Assembly (NCBI GenBank): GCA_002335605.1
Contig: BEDY01000001.1
Coordinates: 2,666,001 to 2,730,000 of the forward strand
Reading direction: 5' to 3'
From: Prillingera fragicola
Taxonomy: Eukaryota > Basidiomycota > Tremellomycetes > Trichosporonales > Trichosporonaceae
DNA length: 64,000 bases
How positions within the stretch are numbered: position 1 is the first letter of the stretch; the number at the start of each line of letters is the position of its first letter. Below, piece after piece: positions 12,771 through 23,797 of this stretch. The notes below the pieces were generated by a model. It saw only the letters and a program-made list of their open reading frames with translations. It ran no database searches and was not told where the DNA came from. The translations under genes were made by a program, and so were the position numbers.

Positions 12771-13115
12771 TTGAAATGAAAGTGGAGGCGTGACTCGAGA
12801 TCACCCGCCCATTGCCACAATCGTCCATTGGGTGACCAGGTCGCGTGCAACATCTCTGTGGTCTCTTCCAACAACTCACACTCCGGAACACTGTGCTCGT
12901 CGTTGACTGACTAGCTCATTTCAACTTGGGACAACTTGGCTGCGCAGTGGTGCCCTCGGCTTCCATCGGTACCCCGGACACCCATTTGTGTATCTCGGCT
13001 TGTCGTTGGATGACGTGCTTGGCGTGAACATCTCAAGACTCGACATCGCGTCCACCCAACGGCTTTTGCTGCTATTGACATTCGACTCTATCTCACACCA
13101 GCTAACACATCAAGC

Positions 13116-14499
13116 ATGTGTCGCTTTGTAGGTCACAACGCTGCAGGCCACAGCTAACCGGCCAGATTGTATACAAAGGCGCCGAGCCATTGCAACTATC
13201 ACATCTTGTCACCCGTCCGCGACACAGTATCACAAACCAGGCGTTCGAGTCCAAGCTCCGCTTCCCAAGCAGCAGGCCAATGAACGCGGACGGCTTTGGC
13301 ATTGGCTGGTATGACTCGGAACTGAGCGAACTCCCTGTCCATGCATCGGGCGCACCTGCAGGCAACCCAGCACAAGGCATAGACACCAAGCCCGGCACTC
13401 CTGTGCCCCGGAGCACACCTCCCCTCGCCGCCGAGGCGGGACCTTCGACCTTGAGGACGGGGACACCGGCACCTGCCGCCGACCATGTTGCCCAGGACGG
13501 CGCCGTCGTTCACCCTGCCGACGAGATGGCGGCGCTTGCTGAAGAGGAGAAGCGAACGGCCGAGATTGCCCAGTTGCGGGAACGTGAGATTGAGGCCGAG
13601 ATGGAGAGGCCGTGTATCTTCAAGTCGACATCGCCTGCGTGGAGCAATGCGAACTTGACCCGCTTGGCGGAGAAGATTCGTAGCCCACTGGTCTTTGCGC
13701 ATGTCCGCGCCTCGACCATGGCTGGAGCTCCGAGTGAGGACAATTGCCACCCGTGGATCTTTGACCGCCTGATGGTGAGTTGAGTCTTCAGATACAGAGC
13801 TGACGTGCAGTGGATGCACAATGGCGAGATCAACGAGTTCCCCAAAATCAAGCGAGCGCTGCAAGCAACGCTCTCGGACGAGCTCTTCTTGTACCCATCG
13901 GGGTACACTGATTCCGAATGGGCGTTCATGGTCTTTCTGTCAATGCTCAAGGACCCACATGCCCAGTCGTTTACTCACGCCGAGCTGCGTGACGCCATGA
14001 TGAAGACGATTCAGCTGATTAACAGGCTCTCCAAGGAGGCCGGCATCGTGGGTTATGCTACCCCCGCAGCGCTGACAGCCAGACTGGTCCGAGTTTGATG
14101 AACTATGTTGTCACTGATGGTCACACTGTCGTCGCAACCCGCTACATCTCATCGCGCACCTCGGAGGCCTCTTCCCTCTTCTTCTCCTCGGGCACCAGCT
14201 TCGACGAGTACGACCCTGCGGCAGGTCTCTACCGCATGACCAAGTCGGACAAGCGGGAGCGCATCATCATGATCGCCAGCGAACCTCTCACCTTTGAGCG
14301 CACCGACTGGATCGAAGTCAAGACCAACATGCTCCTCGTCATCACCCCCAAGATGAACCTGCTCCAAATCCCCATCATTGACGAGTACTGGGTCTCGCCG
14401 CAGGACCCAGCCAGTCACACTCGTTCGCCAGACTTTGCGATCCAGCTTGGATTTGGTCACGGCTTTGCGTACGACAGCGCAATCGCCGGTGCCGCATAG
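13116..14499 (+). CDS. DUG3: Dug3-type glutamine amidotransferase (glutathione degradation)
   Basis: Dug3 is the Ntn-type glutamine-amidotransferase-like subunit of the (Dug2-Dug3)2 complex that cleaves the gamma-glutamyl bond of glutathione in the cytosol. Exons are 13116-13127, 13166-13774, 13811-14047 and 14083-14499, giving 424 residues. The mature protein starts with the catalytic Cys2 (MCRF, then IVYKGAEPLQLSHLVTRP after a 38-nt intron). RPMNADGFGIGWYD, SPLVFAHVRAST, NCHPW and MWMHNGEINEFPKIKR are family signatures. Residues ~61-150 are an Ala/Pro-rich, then charged coiled insertion that splits two conserved blocks and is not expected from the core family. Introns are 35-38 nt with CTGAC/CTAAC branch sites. 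Identification is firm. Confidence 0.93.
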
Positions 14500-14909
14500 A
14501 CATGGCCAGTTAGTTCCTGGCTCTCCACGCCGACGGTTGGCCCAGGTCGTTCCGGCGCATGGCTCCCTGCAGGCAGTGCCCGACGGGAGTACGTCGGCGC
14601 CGCCCCAGGTCCGGTCCGCGGGGTAACTCTCCCTTTTGGTGGCTATGCGGACCTGACCTTGACCATGTATTTTCTCTTTATCAACTTTTCCTCATCATTG
14701 CCACATGACACGACACGCAGCAATCTCCTGCATTTGTACTACCAAGCAATAGCCGCATGCACTGCGTATGACCCACTGCCTCACTATTATCGTCGGTGTC
14801 GTCATGTAAACACGTTATGTACCAATGGTCCGTACTGCCAGCGCTCCGGGCGCCAGCTCTCCTCTGCACCCTCCTCTCTCCTCTTCGCTTCAACCAAGAC
14901 ATCAACAGA
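14500..14909. other. Intergenic between convergent DUG3 and the 1175-residue gene
   Basis: This is 3' flanking sequence of both genes. I see no conserved ORF, RNA gene or repeat. Confidence 0.6.
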
Positions 14910-17900
14910 TCAAGGCGTCATCCCCGCATCAACAGGCACATCGGCCGCCTCGCGCCGCGGCTCTGGCGTCGCAGGCTTGCGCGCAGAAATGTAGTCTCCA
15001 GCAGACAACTTGCCGTCTGGGCTGTCGGCCAGCTCAATCTCGTTGACCTCCACGGCGTCTTTCCCCAGCACCGCCCCGTGGCCGTTCGCGTTTATGTGCG
15101 AGGGCCGCGCCTTGGGGGTTGGGGTTTGGGTTTCCTCGAGAGTGGCCGCGGTGGGTGCTGCTGGAGACGCCCCGGCGGAGAGCGCGAGGGGATCAATGTC
15201 CACGGGGGCGTCCGGCGTCGCGAGGTCGCTGTCGCTGCCTTGGGGGAGGGCGGGCAGGCTCTTCATCATCGTCTCGGGGGAGAGCTGCTTGCGCTTGCTC
15301 CGCTTGCCGCTGGAGGGGCGCGAGGCTGGGGTGGACGCTGTGGCCGAGGCTGGGGTCGTGGGACCCGTGCCCGTCGCGGTCGTGGAGGTGATTGTCCGCG
15401 CGACGGTGGGCGTGGACGTCGCCGACGAGGCGAGCGTAGCCAGCTGTGAGGCCGAGGTGCTGCGCCTCTGCAGCGACGAGCGGTGGGCCTTGCACCGAGT
15501 TCCGCAGGGGCGCTGCTCGCCGACAGGTCCCTCGCGGCCAGCCAGGAGCCACGCAACGACGCGGTCCTCTGGGCGCGCCACAGTGCCACCACCCGCAGCG
15601 GTACGGGGGACACCGAACTGGCTGAGAATCGCGTCCAGCAAGAGCTGGCACTCGCGCGCGGTCGTCGCGTTGTCGAGCAGGTTGCGCAATGGGACAAGCT
15701 CTGCGAGGGCAATGTGGCCCTCCGGGGTGTCGCCTCCCAGTGCCGCGTACTGCTTTGGCGGGGAGGGAACTTCAGAAGTCTCGGAAGATGCAAGGTTGGG
15801 GCTCGTCTCAACCGAGCCGGGCTCGGAGCGCAGCTCGGCGACGCGGCCGTGGCGGGGTGGTCCGGCCAGCAAGTTGAGTGAGCGCGCCGACGACGAGCGG
15901 TGGCTGATTGCCGGCTTGGACATGTCGTCTAGCATCTCGGACGATCCCAAAGTCCGCTTGAGCGAGCTAGCGCGCGACCCAGACTTTGACGCAGCCGTGA
16001 GCTGCGCAAGTGCTGCTTCGGGGCCCTGCGGGCTAAAGTCCTGCAGCATGTCCGCGCTCCGGATGTCCATGTTGGAGATGCCAAGCCCGCGCGGCTGTGA
16101 CCTCGGCGACTCAGTTTCGTCCTCTTCAATCGGCATCGGCAGGGCGCCAGTCGTGTCCCGGCGCTTGCGGCTCGCCGTCCGCGAAGGCTCCGAGGCAGTC
16201 ACCTGAGCGGCCCATTTGCGTACGAGCGACGGCTTACGAAGCACTTCCCGCGGGGTGACATGCCCCGAGGAGCCGGGCGACTCGGGTGAGGGTTCCGGCA
16301 CAGGCGATCCGAGTGGTGGCTGGAGGGTCGAGCCCGAGGCAAAGCTGCTGGCCGAGCGCTGCGACTTGAGCTGTGTGGGGGCCTCTCCGGATGAGTTTGA
16401 GCGCATGGCGGCAAGGGAAGGGGAGGGGAGCAACGTCTTTTCTGCCCATCCCTTGAGTCCCTGGTCAGACGTTGGGCCGTTGGAGAGGTCCTTCGGCCTG
16501 TGCGTCGACAGCCGCGACATGAGCCGGGTGAAGCGCGATTTGCCGTTGGCAGCGTCCTTGGACATGGGCTCGTCGTTGAGCTGCACCTGCGGAGGAGGAG
16601 CAGTGTTGGAGAGGAAATCAGCCAGCTCGCGGTCGCCCTGTCGGCGCTCGCTCGGCTCGACGTGCGACAGCCGTTGGCGGAAGACGCCGTTGCCGTTTGG
16701 GTGGTTGTCTGGTGCACCCTCGCTCGCACTTCGCATGGAGCGCAGTCGAGGCTCGGGTGACAATCGTGGCGAGTCTGATGGTTCTGATTCAGAGGCCATG
16801 ACTGGGACGTTGAGGGATTGGGAGAGTGTAGGAGGAGTAGCAAGAATGACAGCTGGCACTGTGCGCACGCCCGTCGAGGCGCGCTGGATAGATGCCGTCT
16901 GGTCAGACTTTAGCAACTCGATGACCGACTGGCCTGAAGCTCCTGGGTCCTCGTCTTCCGACTTTTCTTCAATCGTGCCACCCCGGGGGTGCAGCTTGTT
17001 GGTCGCAGACGACCAGCTCCTTCCAGCCACTTGGCGGTAGCTTGATCCAGCACCCATCCGCGAGTCCACCGTTCCGACCGTGCTCGCTTGGGTGCTGCTC
17101 GACAGCAACGACGACTCGCTCGACGACAGCACGGGTGCAGAGAGGTGGTCGCCGGCTTGCCTGTCCAGTCTCCGGTTAGGCGACGTTTGTGGCGAGTTCT
17201 GTGATTGTCAGGCCTCGCCTCATGGCCCAAAGCTCACCTCAAACGTGCTGAACCGACTCGGCGTCAAGCTGACGCGCATAGTCTCCCCACTGCGAATGAA
17301 CGCGTCAAACTCCTCCTCGGCAGCGTCAGGGATCCTGGGCGAGCTGTCGGCAGAGACCGCAGAGTCCTCGTTGAACGCGCCCAGGAGCTGTCGTGTCCCA
17401 GCGCTCAGGACGCTCGAGCTGCGCTTGTGTTGGTTTGCGTACTGAGTTTTGACGCCAATGACATTCTTCATAAACTCCTGGCTTGCTGGGCGGTTCGACA
17501 TGCTCGAGCTGCCTCCGGCCTTGCGGCTGGCGCTATTCTCGTTTGACGAGTTGAGAGAGCTGCGCGATCCTTGCGGAGAGGCGTCCGTCGAGGCGCCGAC
17601 GCCACTTGCTGTCCGAGGTGCTCCTGACCCACTCGCCGTCCTCTGTCCGCGTTTCTTTGCCACGACGCGTATTTCGGCCTCGAGCTGGTGGCGCACTGCA
17701 AGATTGTCAGCTTGACGCGCCCCACGAAACGCACCTTCCATGCGCTTGAAGAAGCCGTAGACGCTGTCGTCCTCGCAGAGAGCCGTGTACAGGTCCTGCA
17801 CAGATGCCGACATGACTGACGAATCGCGCGCAACAACTTGAGACAGCTTTGTGAGGATATGCTCGCATATGTGCCTGTGCGTCAGCCTCGGTGCGCCACT

Positions 17901-18642
17901 ATCGTACCCACTCGAGGATCGCAGTAAGCCACAGTCCAGAGGGGGACACGGTGTCGTCCTGGAGCTCGCCACCGGCGCCTGCCCAAGCCCTAGAGACCTT
18001 GTCGGGCACTGAATCTGCGACGGGTGGTGCGAATGTCTGCAGGTGGGGGGAGAGGAGTCGTCAGCCTATTTGTTCGCATGCGGCGTATCCGGGACAGTCG
18101 CGCAGGGCAGTCGCATAGGCACTCACAGAAAACGTAGCCACCTTTAGTCGCATGAGCTCAACGGCCTCGCGTGCTGGAAAGGGCCGGTCCTCGCACTCGG
18201 CGGTCAAGCCCTTGCCGTGACCATCAGGAGGGTAGCCCGATACGCCCTTGCGCGCAGTGGGGTGGCCGTTGTACCAGGCGCGAATTTCGACCTCTGCCTC
18301 GCCGACAGCTGCGCGGCCCAGCGCGCCAAGACTCGCATGCTCGGGCGCGTCACGTTCGACAGCAAAGACGGCAGGGATACCGTACGTGCGTAGATCGGTG
18401 GGGTTGATTGATTCTGCCGACTTTATGATCGTCACGAGCAGCTCGTCGAGCAGCAAGTTGATGTACGCCAGAGCCGGGGCGGCGAGTGTCGTGGGGCGCA
18501 GGTCGGAGAGGAGCGCGTTGGCCGAGGTGGCCGAGACGATTGGATATGTGACATCAGGTGGTGGTGGTCGCGGTCGTGGGGTGCTCGAGGCCGCGGCCGG
18601 TGGTGCGTTCCGTGTTCGCGACGGATCGGGCTCAACAGGCAT
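14910..18642 (-). CDS. Large Ser/Pro-rich protein with histone-fold-like N-terminal region
   Basis: No named family recognised. Exons (minus strand) are 18127-18642, 17912-18036, 17735-17874, 17238-17695 and 14910-17198, giving 1175 residues. An in-frame stop just upstream of the ATG fixes the start. Residues ~40-95 form a helical segment (ALAYINLLLDELLVTIIKSA). After splicing, residues ~203-260 (LTAILEHICEHILTKLSQVV ... VQDLYTALCEDDSVYGFF) closely resemble the alpha2-alpha3 part of histone H2A by eye. From about residue 270 onward the chain is low complexity, rich in Ser, Pro, Arg and acidic residues and probably disordered, with many SP sites that would suit kinase control. The intron at 17696-17734 is 39 nt, so its retention would add 13 residues without a stop. 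The donor at 17911 (GTGGGT) was chosen to keep frame. The gene model is good; the function is unknown and the histone fold is an inference. Confidence 0.75.
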
Positions 18643-20184
18643 ATCGGCGAGCGCAGGCTCTAGCTGGCTGCCGAGAGCCAGTTAGAGAGTTGCGAGGGCG
18701 GTGGTATTGCTACAACGACTGAGAAGCTTTGCAAGAAACCGAGGAAGACGACGAAAGAGTGGAATGCAAGCAAGCACAAGCTGTCTGCTGCTGGGAGCCA
18801 GCCGACGGAGATTGCAAAGCAGCGCGCGCTCGCGAGGCGACAAAGGAACCTGGGCCCTGCCAGAGGGTAAAGTTGGGACTGCAGCCGATGGCTGACGGGT
18901 TGGAGGTCGCGGACCGCGAATGGCGAGGCGAGGGAACAAGGCGTGGCGTGTCGTGGCGTCAAACAAGCTATGAGCGAGCGTCGCGTTTCATAGCCATCAA
19001 ACAGCTGTGAAATGATATGGAAATTGAGTAAGAGTAGTGTACTGTTGACGAAGTAGGACGAGGCTGTAGTCTGACGCTCCTACTGGATGTATGTCGCGAG
19101 GGGGCCGAGATAGCTGCGAGTCGCGCACAGGTTACGTTGACGATGCCAGGCTTTTGACAGGCAAAGCCATTGGGTTTCGTCCCTTGTTCGTTATGGGAGG
19201 TGCAGCCCTGTCTCCCAGGCGGCTCGTGCATCAACCCAGCACGAGAGCGCTACAACTGCTGACGGCAGCAACGACCGCCGTGGGCTGCCCATGTCCAAGG
19301 TTACACTTTGGGCCTCCGGGGCCTGACAGCAAAGCAGAGCGGTGAGTCTGCTGCCCGTCCTTTGCGACGGCTGCAGCGGAGACCAGGGCGGGTCAACCAC
19401 GGAACGTGGATTCGTCGTGGCCCAGACACGCAACCCGGACAGCGTCTGCAGTGTTGAAACGCAGCCTCTGCGGCAGCAGCTGCTCGACAAGCTCAGCCAT
19501 GCTGCATGAAGCACGGCCAGGCGGGGTGTTCCGCAGAGGGGAAGAGGTAAACTTAAAAGTATCAGGCACAGGGAAGATGTGCCTTGAATCCAATGCCTGA
19601 CAAGGCCTGGCTCGAGCTGGACACTACCACACTCGCAGCGCAGGAAGCAGCTTGCACTGCTCCTATTGTGAGGCCCGTACAGCTGGCCCGGGCACACCTT
19701 AGCAACGAGCATTTTGGTCCCATAGCTCCCAAGCTCTCGGGAAGCAAGATAACCACATCGCACGAGCGGAACCTTGCCCGCAGCACTTACCACAACACTG
19801 TTCGCGTCAGAACCGCACTGGCCCTCTGCCAACACGTCCACGAGAGCCAAGCCTCAACCCGCGAGTCCCTCCTTTCACGTGGCCACATTAGTCAATTCCA
19901 ATGCAAGAGCCTGGGACCTGACTCGACAGCGGTGTACCATGCTCGAATGATTCTGCCCATTCCGTCCATTTTCAACTGCCCCTGTTCCGGTACCGTTCTC
20001 CCCGCTCGGGGTCGCTGGCTCACCAGCCTTCGCTCTCTCATGAGAACAAAAAGGCCTTACGCGCTCAACCTGAGTAGCAGGGAAGGCAGTGGAGAGTTTC
20101 AGAAACGAGTAAACGCACAGACGGGCTTTGAGGGTTGACGGCGGCCATCGGCGCCACTCGAGTGGTCTGCAAGGGTGCCATTGC
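18643..20184. other. 1.5-kb intergenic region without a supported gene
   Basis: Open frames exist on both strands (for example 19593-20138 + and 19191-19850 -), but they lack recognisable domains, sensible splice structure or codon usage like the neighbours. It probably contains the promoter of the 1175-residue gene and the 3' region of the orphan gene. CATTCCGTCC at ~19967 only partly matches the recurring motif. Confidence 0.5.
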
Positions 20185-21833
20185 TTACGCCAGCCGGCAT
20201 GCGTCGAAACAGGACAGGGCGCTGGGATCTGCGCCAGGTCCCACTGCCGCCGTGGCTGCCGCGCGCGCCCCTCTGTCGTCGTCGGCACGGGTCGCGCCGG
20301 CTTGGCAGAGGTCGGTGCTGCAGCGGAGCTCGTGCAGCCGGTCCATTTCGTCAGCCGAGACCAGGCGGACCATGATCCGGCGCTCTGGGGGTGACGCCAC
20401 GCGCTCGGCTGGTGAGACGATGCGGTCGTGCTCGTGGCTGAGGTCGACGACGACGTCCTGGCGCCATCTCTCGAGAGAGGCTTCGTCGCTCGTGGTCTTC
20501 CTGCGTGATGCCGAGCGCGCTGGCAGGCTCGATCTGAGCGTCTTAGGGCGGGGCCTGGCTCCGGCAGAACCAGTGTTCAAAGGTGACACTTCTGTAACAC
20601 GTCAGCAAGCCTTTGACGGCCCTGGCGGTCTATCTCACCCTGGCCAGTGCATAATTCTTGCATTGAGCCAGCTTGGGATGACGTTTGGGTTGTAGGAGTC
20701 TGGATTTCCGCGTCATCAGAGGAGGACGTTTCAGCGTTTCTGTCACGGCTTCGAGGGCCATTGTCAGGACGCGCGATCGAGTTGTCGAGCAGGTGGTTGA
20801 CGTAGTTGTTGTAGGTTGTCGAGTGCGGTGTCGCGATGCGCTCCAGAGGTCGGCCCCAAGGTTGCCGCATGAGAATGTTGACCGACCGCTCGACGGTCGA
20901 CCACAATCGGCGAGCAGCTGCGTGGCTGATGGTGTACTGAAATGTGCACATGTCCAAGAAGGGCCGGTCGGAGGGATAGGATGCGATGAGGTCCTGGGCG
21001 AGGAGTTGCAGAGGGTTGATGACCTTCAGTTCAACGATCTCGCTGTATGTCACTCGGTTGTACTTCCGCCGCCTCAGTAGCGCTCGAGGTACCTCGAGCG
21101 CAATGGTAATTTCGAGTGATAAAGGCGTATATGAGACAGACCCCTGTGATGTCTCGAGCACGCATAGCCGGCTGAAGCGCGAGTTGAGCATGACAAGCCC
21201 CAGGCAGGTCCCACATTCGTCCCAGGCTTTGGCAAGGCGATGGAGACTTTGAGCCAAGGCATCGACAGCCCGCGCTTGAGAGAGGACAGCAGTAGCCATG
21301 CAGGCAAGGGGGTAGTGGCTAACCTCGCTCACCAATCCTGCAACCTTCCAGCTCTCCTTGTGGCCAGCTGCAGATATAGTGACTGCCGCTCCAGTGATCC
21401 ACATCCCGGTCTTGCCGGGGACAGAGAGTGGTGTGTCGTCACTCTGATTGTGACCATTTGGTCTGGACACTGGGGCAACTGGGTGCGAGCAGCTGGCAAA
21501 TGTTTGGGGGACAGCCTCCTCCTCCGTGGAACACCAGTCAGCCACCTCGTTGATAGTGGAGACTGCAAAGTGAGCGCCATCCACTGCGGCCGAGATCCCA
21601 ATGTCCCCTGTACAAGTCTCGGACAGCCTAGGAATGCAGGTAAAGACACACTGGGCAAGGTGGGTAAACGCCGGACGAAGGTCGGTAGACCCCAAGCTCG
21701 CGGATGTAATGTGAGCAATGTACTGGCGGATATTGTGGTAGAATGGGTGTGTGCGTGCGTCGGAGCCGTCAAAGCGTGGTGGGCGGTGGGTTCGGACGTA
21801 CGCTGCAAAGGAACCAGCGTTGTGCGTGTCCAT
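20185..21833 (-). CDS. Hypothetical protein, orphan
   Basis: Two exons (minus strand), 20638-21833 and 20185-20590, are joined by a 47-nt intron with a GTGAGA donor and a CTGAC branch site, giving 533 residues. The start MDTHNAGSFAAYVRTHRPPR is preferred over more upstream ATGs because the first ~40 residues of the longer reading are low-information. Residues 1-400 are mixed globular-looking sequence without a motif I know. The last ~130 residues are charged and Ser/Arg-rich, with a run resembling a disordered tail. The intron removes an early stop and keeps a second open frame, which supports a real gene. Codon bias is weaker than in the housekeeping neighbours, as expected for a lineage-specific or lowly expressed gene. 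It is divergent from RPL10. Confidence 0.6.
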
Positions 21834-22147
21834 TGTGAGAGTGTGAGTGCAAGAGATGGCATTGTAAAGGTCATTGGTAGTGAGTGAGAGGCAAGGGTTC
21901 GGGGTATGATGCAAGTGCCGATAAGCACACACACCGGAGATGTGATTCGTGATGGTCACCAGAAGCAGAAGTGTATGTTGTCAACGACCACATCCAGCTG
22001 GACCTCCTCCACCCTGCACATCTTCGGCCAGGACGGAAATGGCATTCCCTGATATACTCCCGCTTCTGCCCAAAGTGCCACATTTAGTCATGGTTCGGGA
22101 TTAAGTGTCCGCCGGGAGAGACCAAATTGCTAAGCAAAGGGTGTAAA

Positions 22148-22158
22148 TTTGCTTCCGT
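22148..22158 (+). promoter_or_regulatory. TTTGNTTCCGT element (orphan/RPL10)
   Basis: TTTGCTTCCGT, an exact match, 482 bp upstream of the RPL10 ATG. It is identical to both copies in the RPL4/bL33m promoter. If RPL10 has a 5'-UTR intron, the true distance to the transcription start would be much smaller. Confidence 0.6.
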
Positions 22159-22267
22159 TGACACTGTACGCCCTGGTGCAGCCTGGGCGAGCAGGAGGGG
22201 CATGCACAGTTGAATGCCTGGTCGCCATCCTCGATCTTGCTCTCAACCCTCAACCGTTAGAAAAAAG

Positions 22268-22635
22268 GTCAGTACAGCAGCGTCACCAGCGACAACACCA
22301 GCAGCGACATGGCATCACTGCACGGGACATACGGGACTACGTCTGGGACACAGTGTACACCGCCTGTGGGTGCTCGGAGGGAAGAAGCGGAAGGACGTCT
22401 GGACATGTCAGAGACGCGATTGCTCAGCAGACAGTGGCGAGTGGGCAGTTTGTCTACTCGTCATATGGCTCTCTCGCCTCGACACCAGACGTCCCAGCAC
22501 CCCTCCCAGCACGTTGGAGTAGCAAGAAGCGCAGCTTTGAGCACTCTGGAGACGTAGAATCCATGTCCTGGCAAGATTTGTCAGCCGAGGTGTCACGTTC
22601 AACCCATCTTGCATCCAGTTGCTGACCTTCTCCAG
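22268..22635 (+). other. Possible 5'-UTR intron of RPL10
   Basis: The acceptor is well supported (branch CTGAC at ~22622, CTCCAG ending at 22635, five bases before the ATG). The donor is not; GTCAGT at 22268 is only one candidate. Leader introns of this kind are common in ribosomal protein genes. Confidence 0.3.
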
Positions 22636-22640
22636 CCAAG

Positions 22641-23368
22641 ATGGGTCGCCGTCCCGCTCGCTGCTACCGTTACTGCAAGAACAAGCCGTTCCCCAAGTCG
22701 CGCTACAACCGTGGTGTGCCCGACGCCAAGATCAGGATTTATGACCTTGGTCGCAAGCGCGCTTCGGTCGATGACTTCCCCTTCTGCTGCCACCTCGTCT
22801 CGGACGAGTACGAGCAGCTCTCGTCGGAGGCCCTTGAGGCCGCCCGTATTTGTGCCAACAAGTACATTGTGAAGACCGCCGGTAAGGAGGCCTTCCACCT
22901 GCGTGTCCGTGTCCACCCCTTCCACATTGTCCGCATCAACAAGATGCTTTCGTGCGCCGGTGCCGATCGTCTTCAGCAGGGTATGCGTGGCGCTTGGGGC
23001 AAGCCTTACGGCTGTGTCGCTCGTGTCAACATGTGAGTTTTTTCACTGCAGGGCTCGCATGACCAAGCGGCCCTGTCGTGTCTTCGGATCCGACGCTGAC
23101 TCGTTCCAGTGGCCAGGTCATCATGTCGATCCGTTGCCGTGACCAGCACCGCCCCGTCATTATCGAGGCTCTCCGTCGTGCTCGTTACAAGTTCCCCGGA
23201 CGCCAGAAGATCATTGTCTCGAAGAAGTGGGGTTTCACCTCGCTCGACCGTCCCCAGTACGAGGCCCTCAAGGCCGACAAGCAGGTCGTCAACGACGGTG
23301 CCTACGTCCAGTTCCTCAAGCCCAAGGGCAACCTCCAGAACAACCTCCGCATGGCCCTCCGTGCTTAA
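22641..23368 (+). CDS. RPL10: 60S ribosomal protein L10 (uL16)
   Basis: uL16 is loaded late onto the 60S subunit, near the P-site loop and peptidyl-transferase centre, and completes subunit activation. Exons are 22641-23032 and 23110-23368, giving 216 residues (yeast 221). [54 protein letters not shown] (the P-site loop) and [12 protein letters not shown] are diagnostic. The 77-nt intron (GTGAGT ... CTGACTCGTTCCAG) interrupts the isoleucine codon of VNIGQ. Strong C-ending codon bias fits very high expression. A promoter element shared with RPL4 lies upstream. Confidence 0.97.
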
Positions 23369-23797
23369 GCGTATCGCGGGTCGTGGAGATTTTGAGAGCT
23401 GTAGACTGGTTGTCGCATAGTCGCATGCATGGCTAGCGGTACTTGATGCTTGCGTGTTGCATTCCGAGATCATTCGTGTTGCATTCCGAGATCCGTTCAC
23501 TGACAGATACCGTTGCTGCTACGGCTGTTGTGATACGAGTTGCCGTTACCTTGCACTCCTCGGCCGCAGGAAACACGCGCAGACGCGTTTGCCACCCGAC
23601 GTCATGTGGTCCATCTAGCCAAGCTACAGGCCACAGGTCGCCACCCATGCTCTACCATCCACTTTATCACACACACCACAACATCCAGCAGGTCTACCCG
23701 CTCACACACTGCATCCCCTCTTACATCCCCACTGTCAAGAACACTAACCATCCACTCTCTCCTACACAAAGCTACCCGCTTGCTACGTCCCCGCGAC
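23369..23797. other. Intergenic RPL10 3' region / PCMT promoter
   Basis: It holds a 22-bp-period tandem duplication (listed separately), then a C/A-rich stretch of ACAC and CATCC runs leading to the PCMT start, typical of a basidiomycete leader. Confidence 0.6.
23453..23493. repeat. Two-copy tandem repeat, 22-bp period
   Basis: CGTGTTGCATTCCGAGATC occurs at 23453-23471 and again, identical, at 23475-23493. It lies just downstream of RPL10 and probably arose by recent slippage or duplication. Confidence 0.8.

Larger units (their letters stand above)
12557..13115. other. Divergent promoter region SND1 / DUG3
   Basis: No ORF is supported. It holds AT-rich palindromic blocks at 12707-12757, a TTTGATTCCGT element at 12760-12770 and an AAAGTGGAGG string at about 12779-12788. 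All are listed separately. Confidence 0.7.
21834..22640. other. Divergent promoter region orphan gene / RPL10, with RPL10 leader
   Basis: It contains a TTTGCTTCCGT element at 22148-22158. CTGAC followed by TTCTCCAG just before the RPL10 ATG looks like the 3' end of a 5'-UTR intron. No coding gene is supported. Confidence 0.6.

Noticed and set aside
19191..19850. Minus-strand 219-codon ORF
   Set aside because: Random-looking Ser/Leu/Cys/Arg composition of a shadow frame in GC-rich DNA.
19593..20138. Plus-strand ORF in the 1.5-kb gap
   Set aside because: No domain, no splice structure and composition unlike neighbouring genes.
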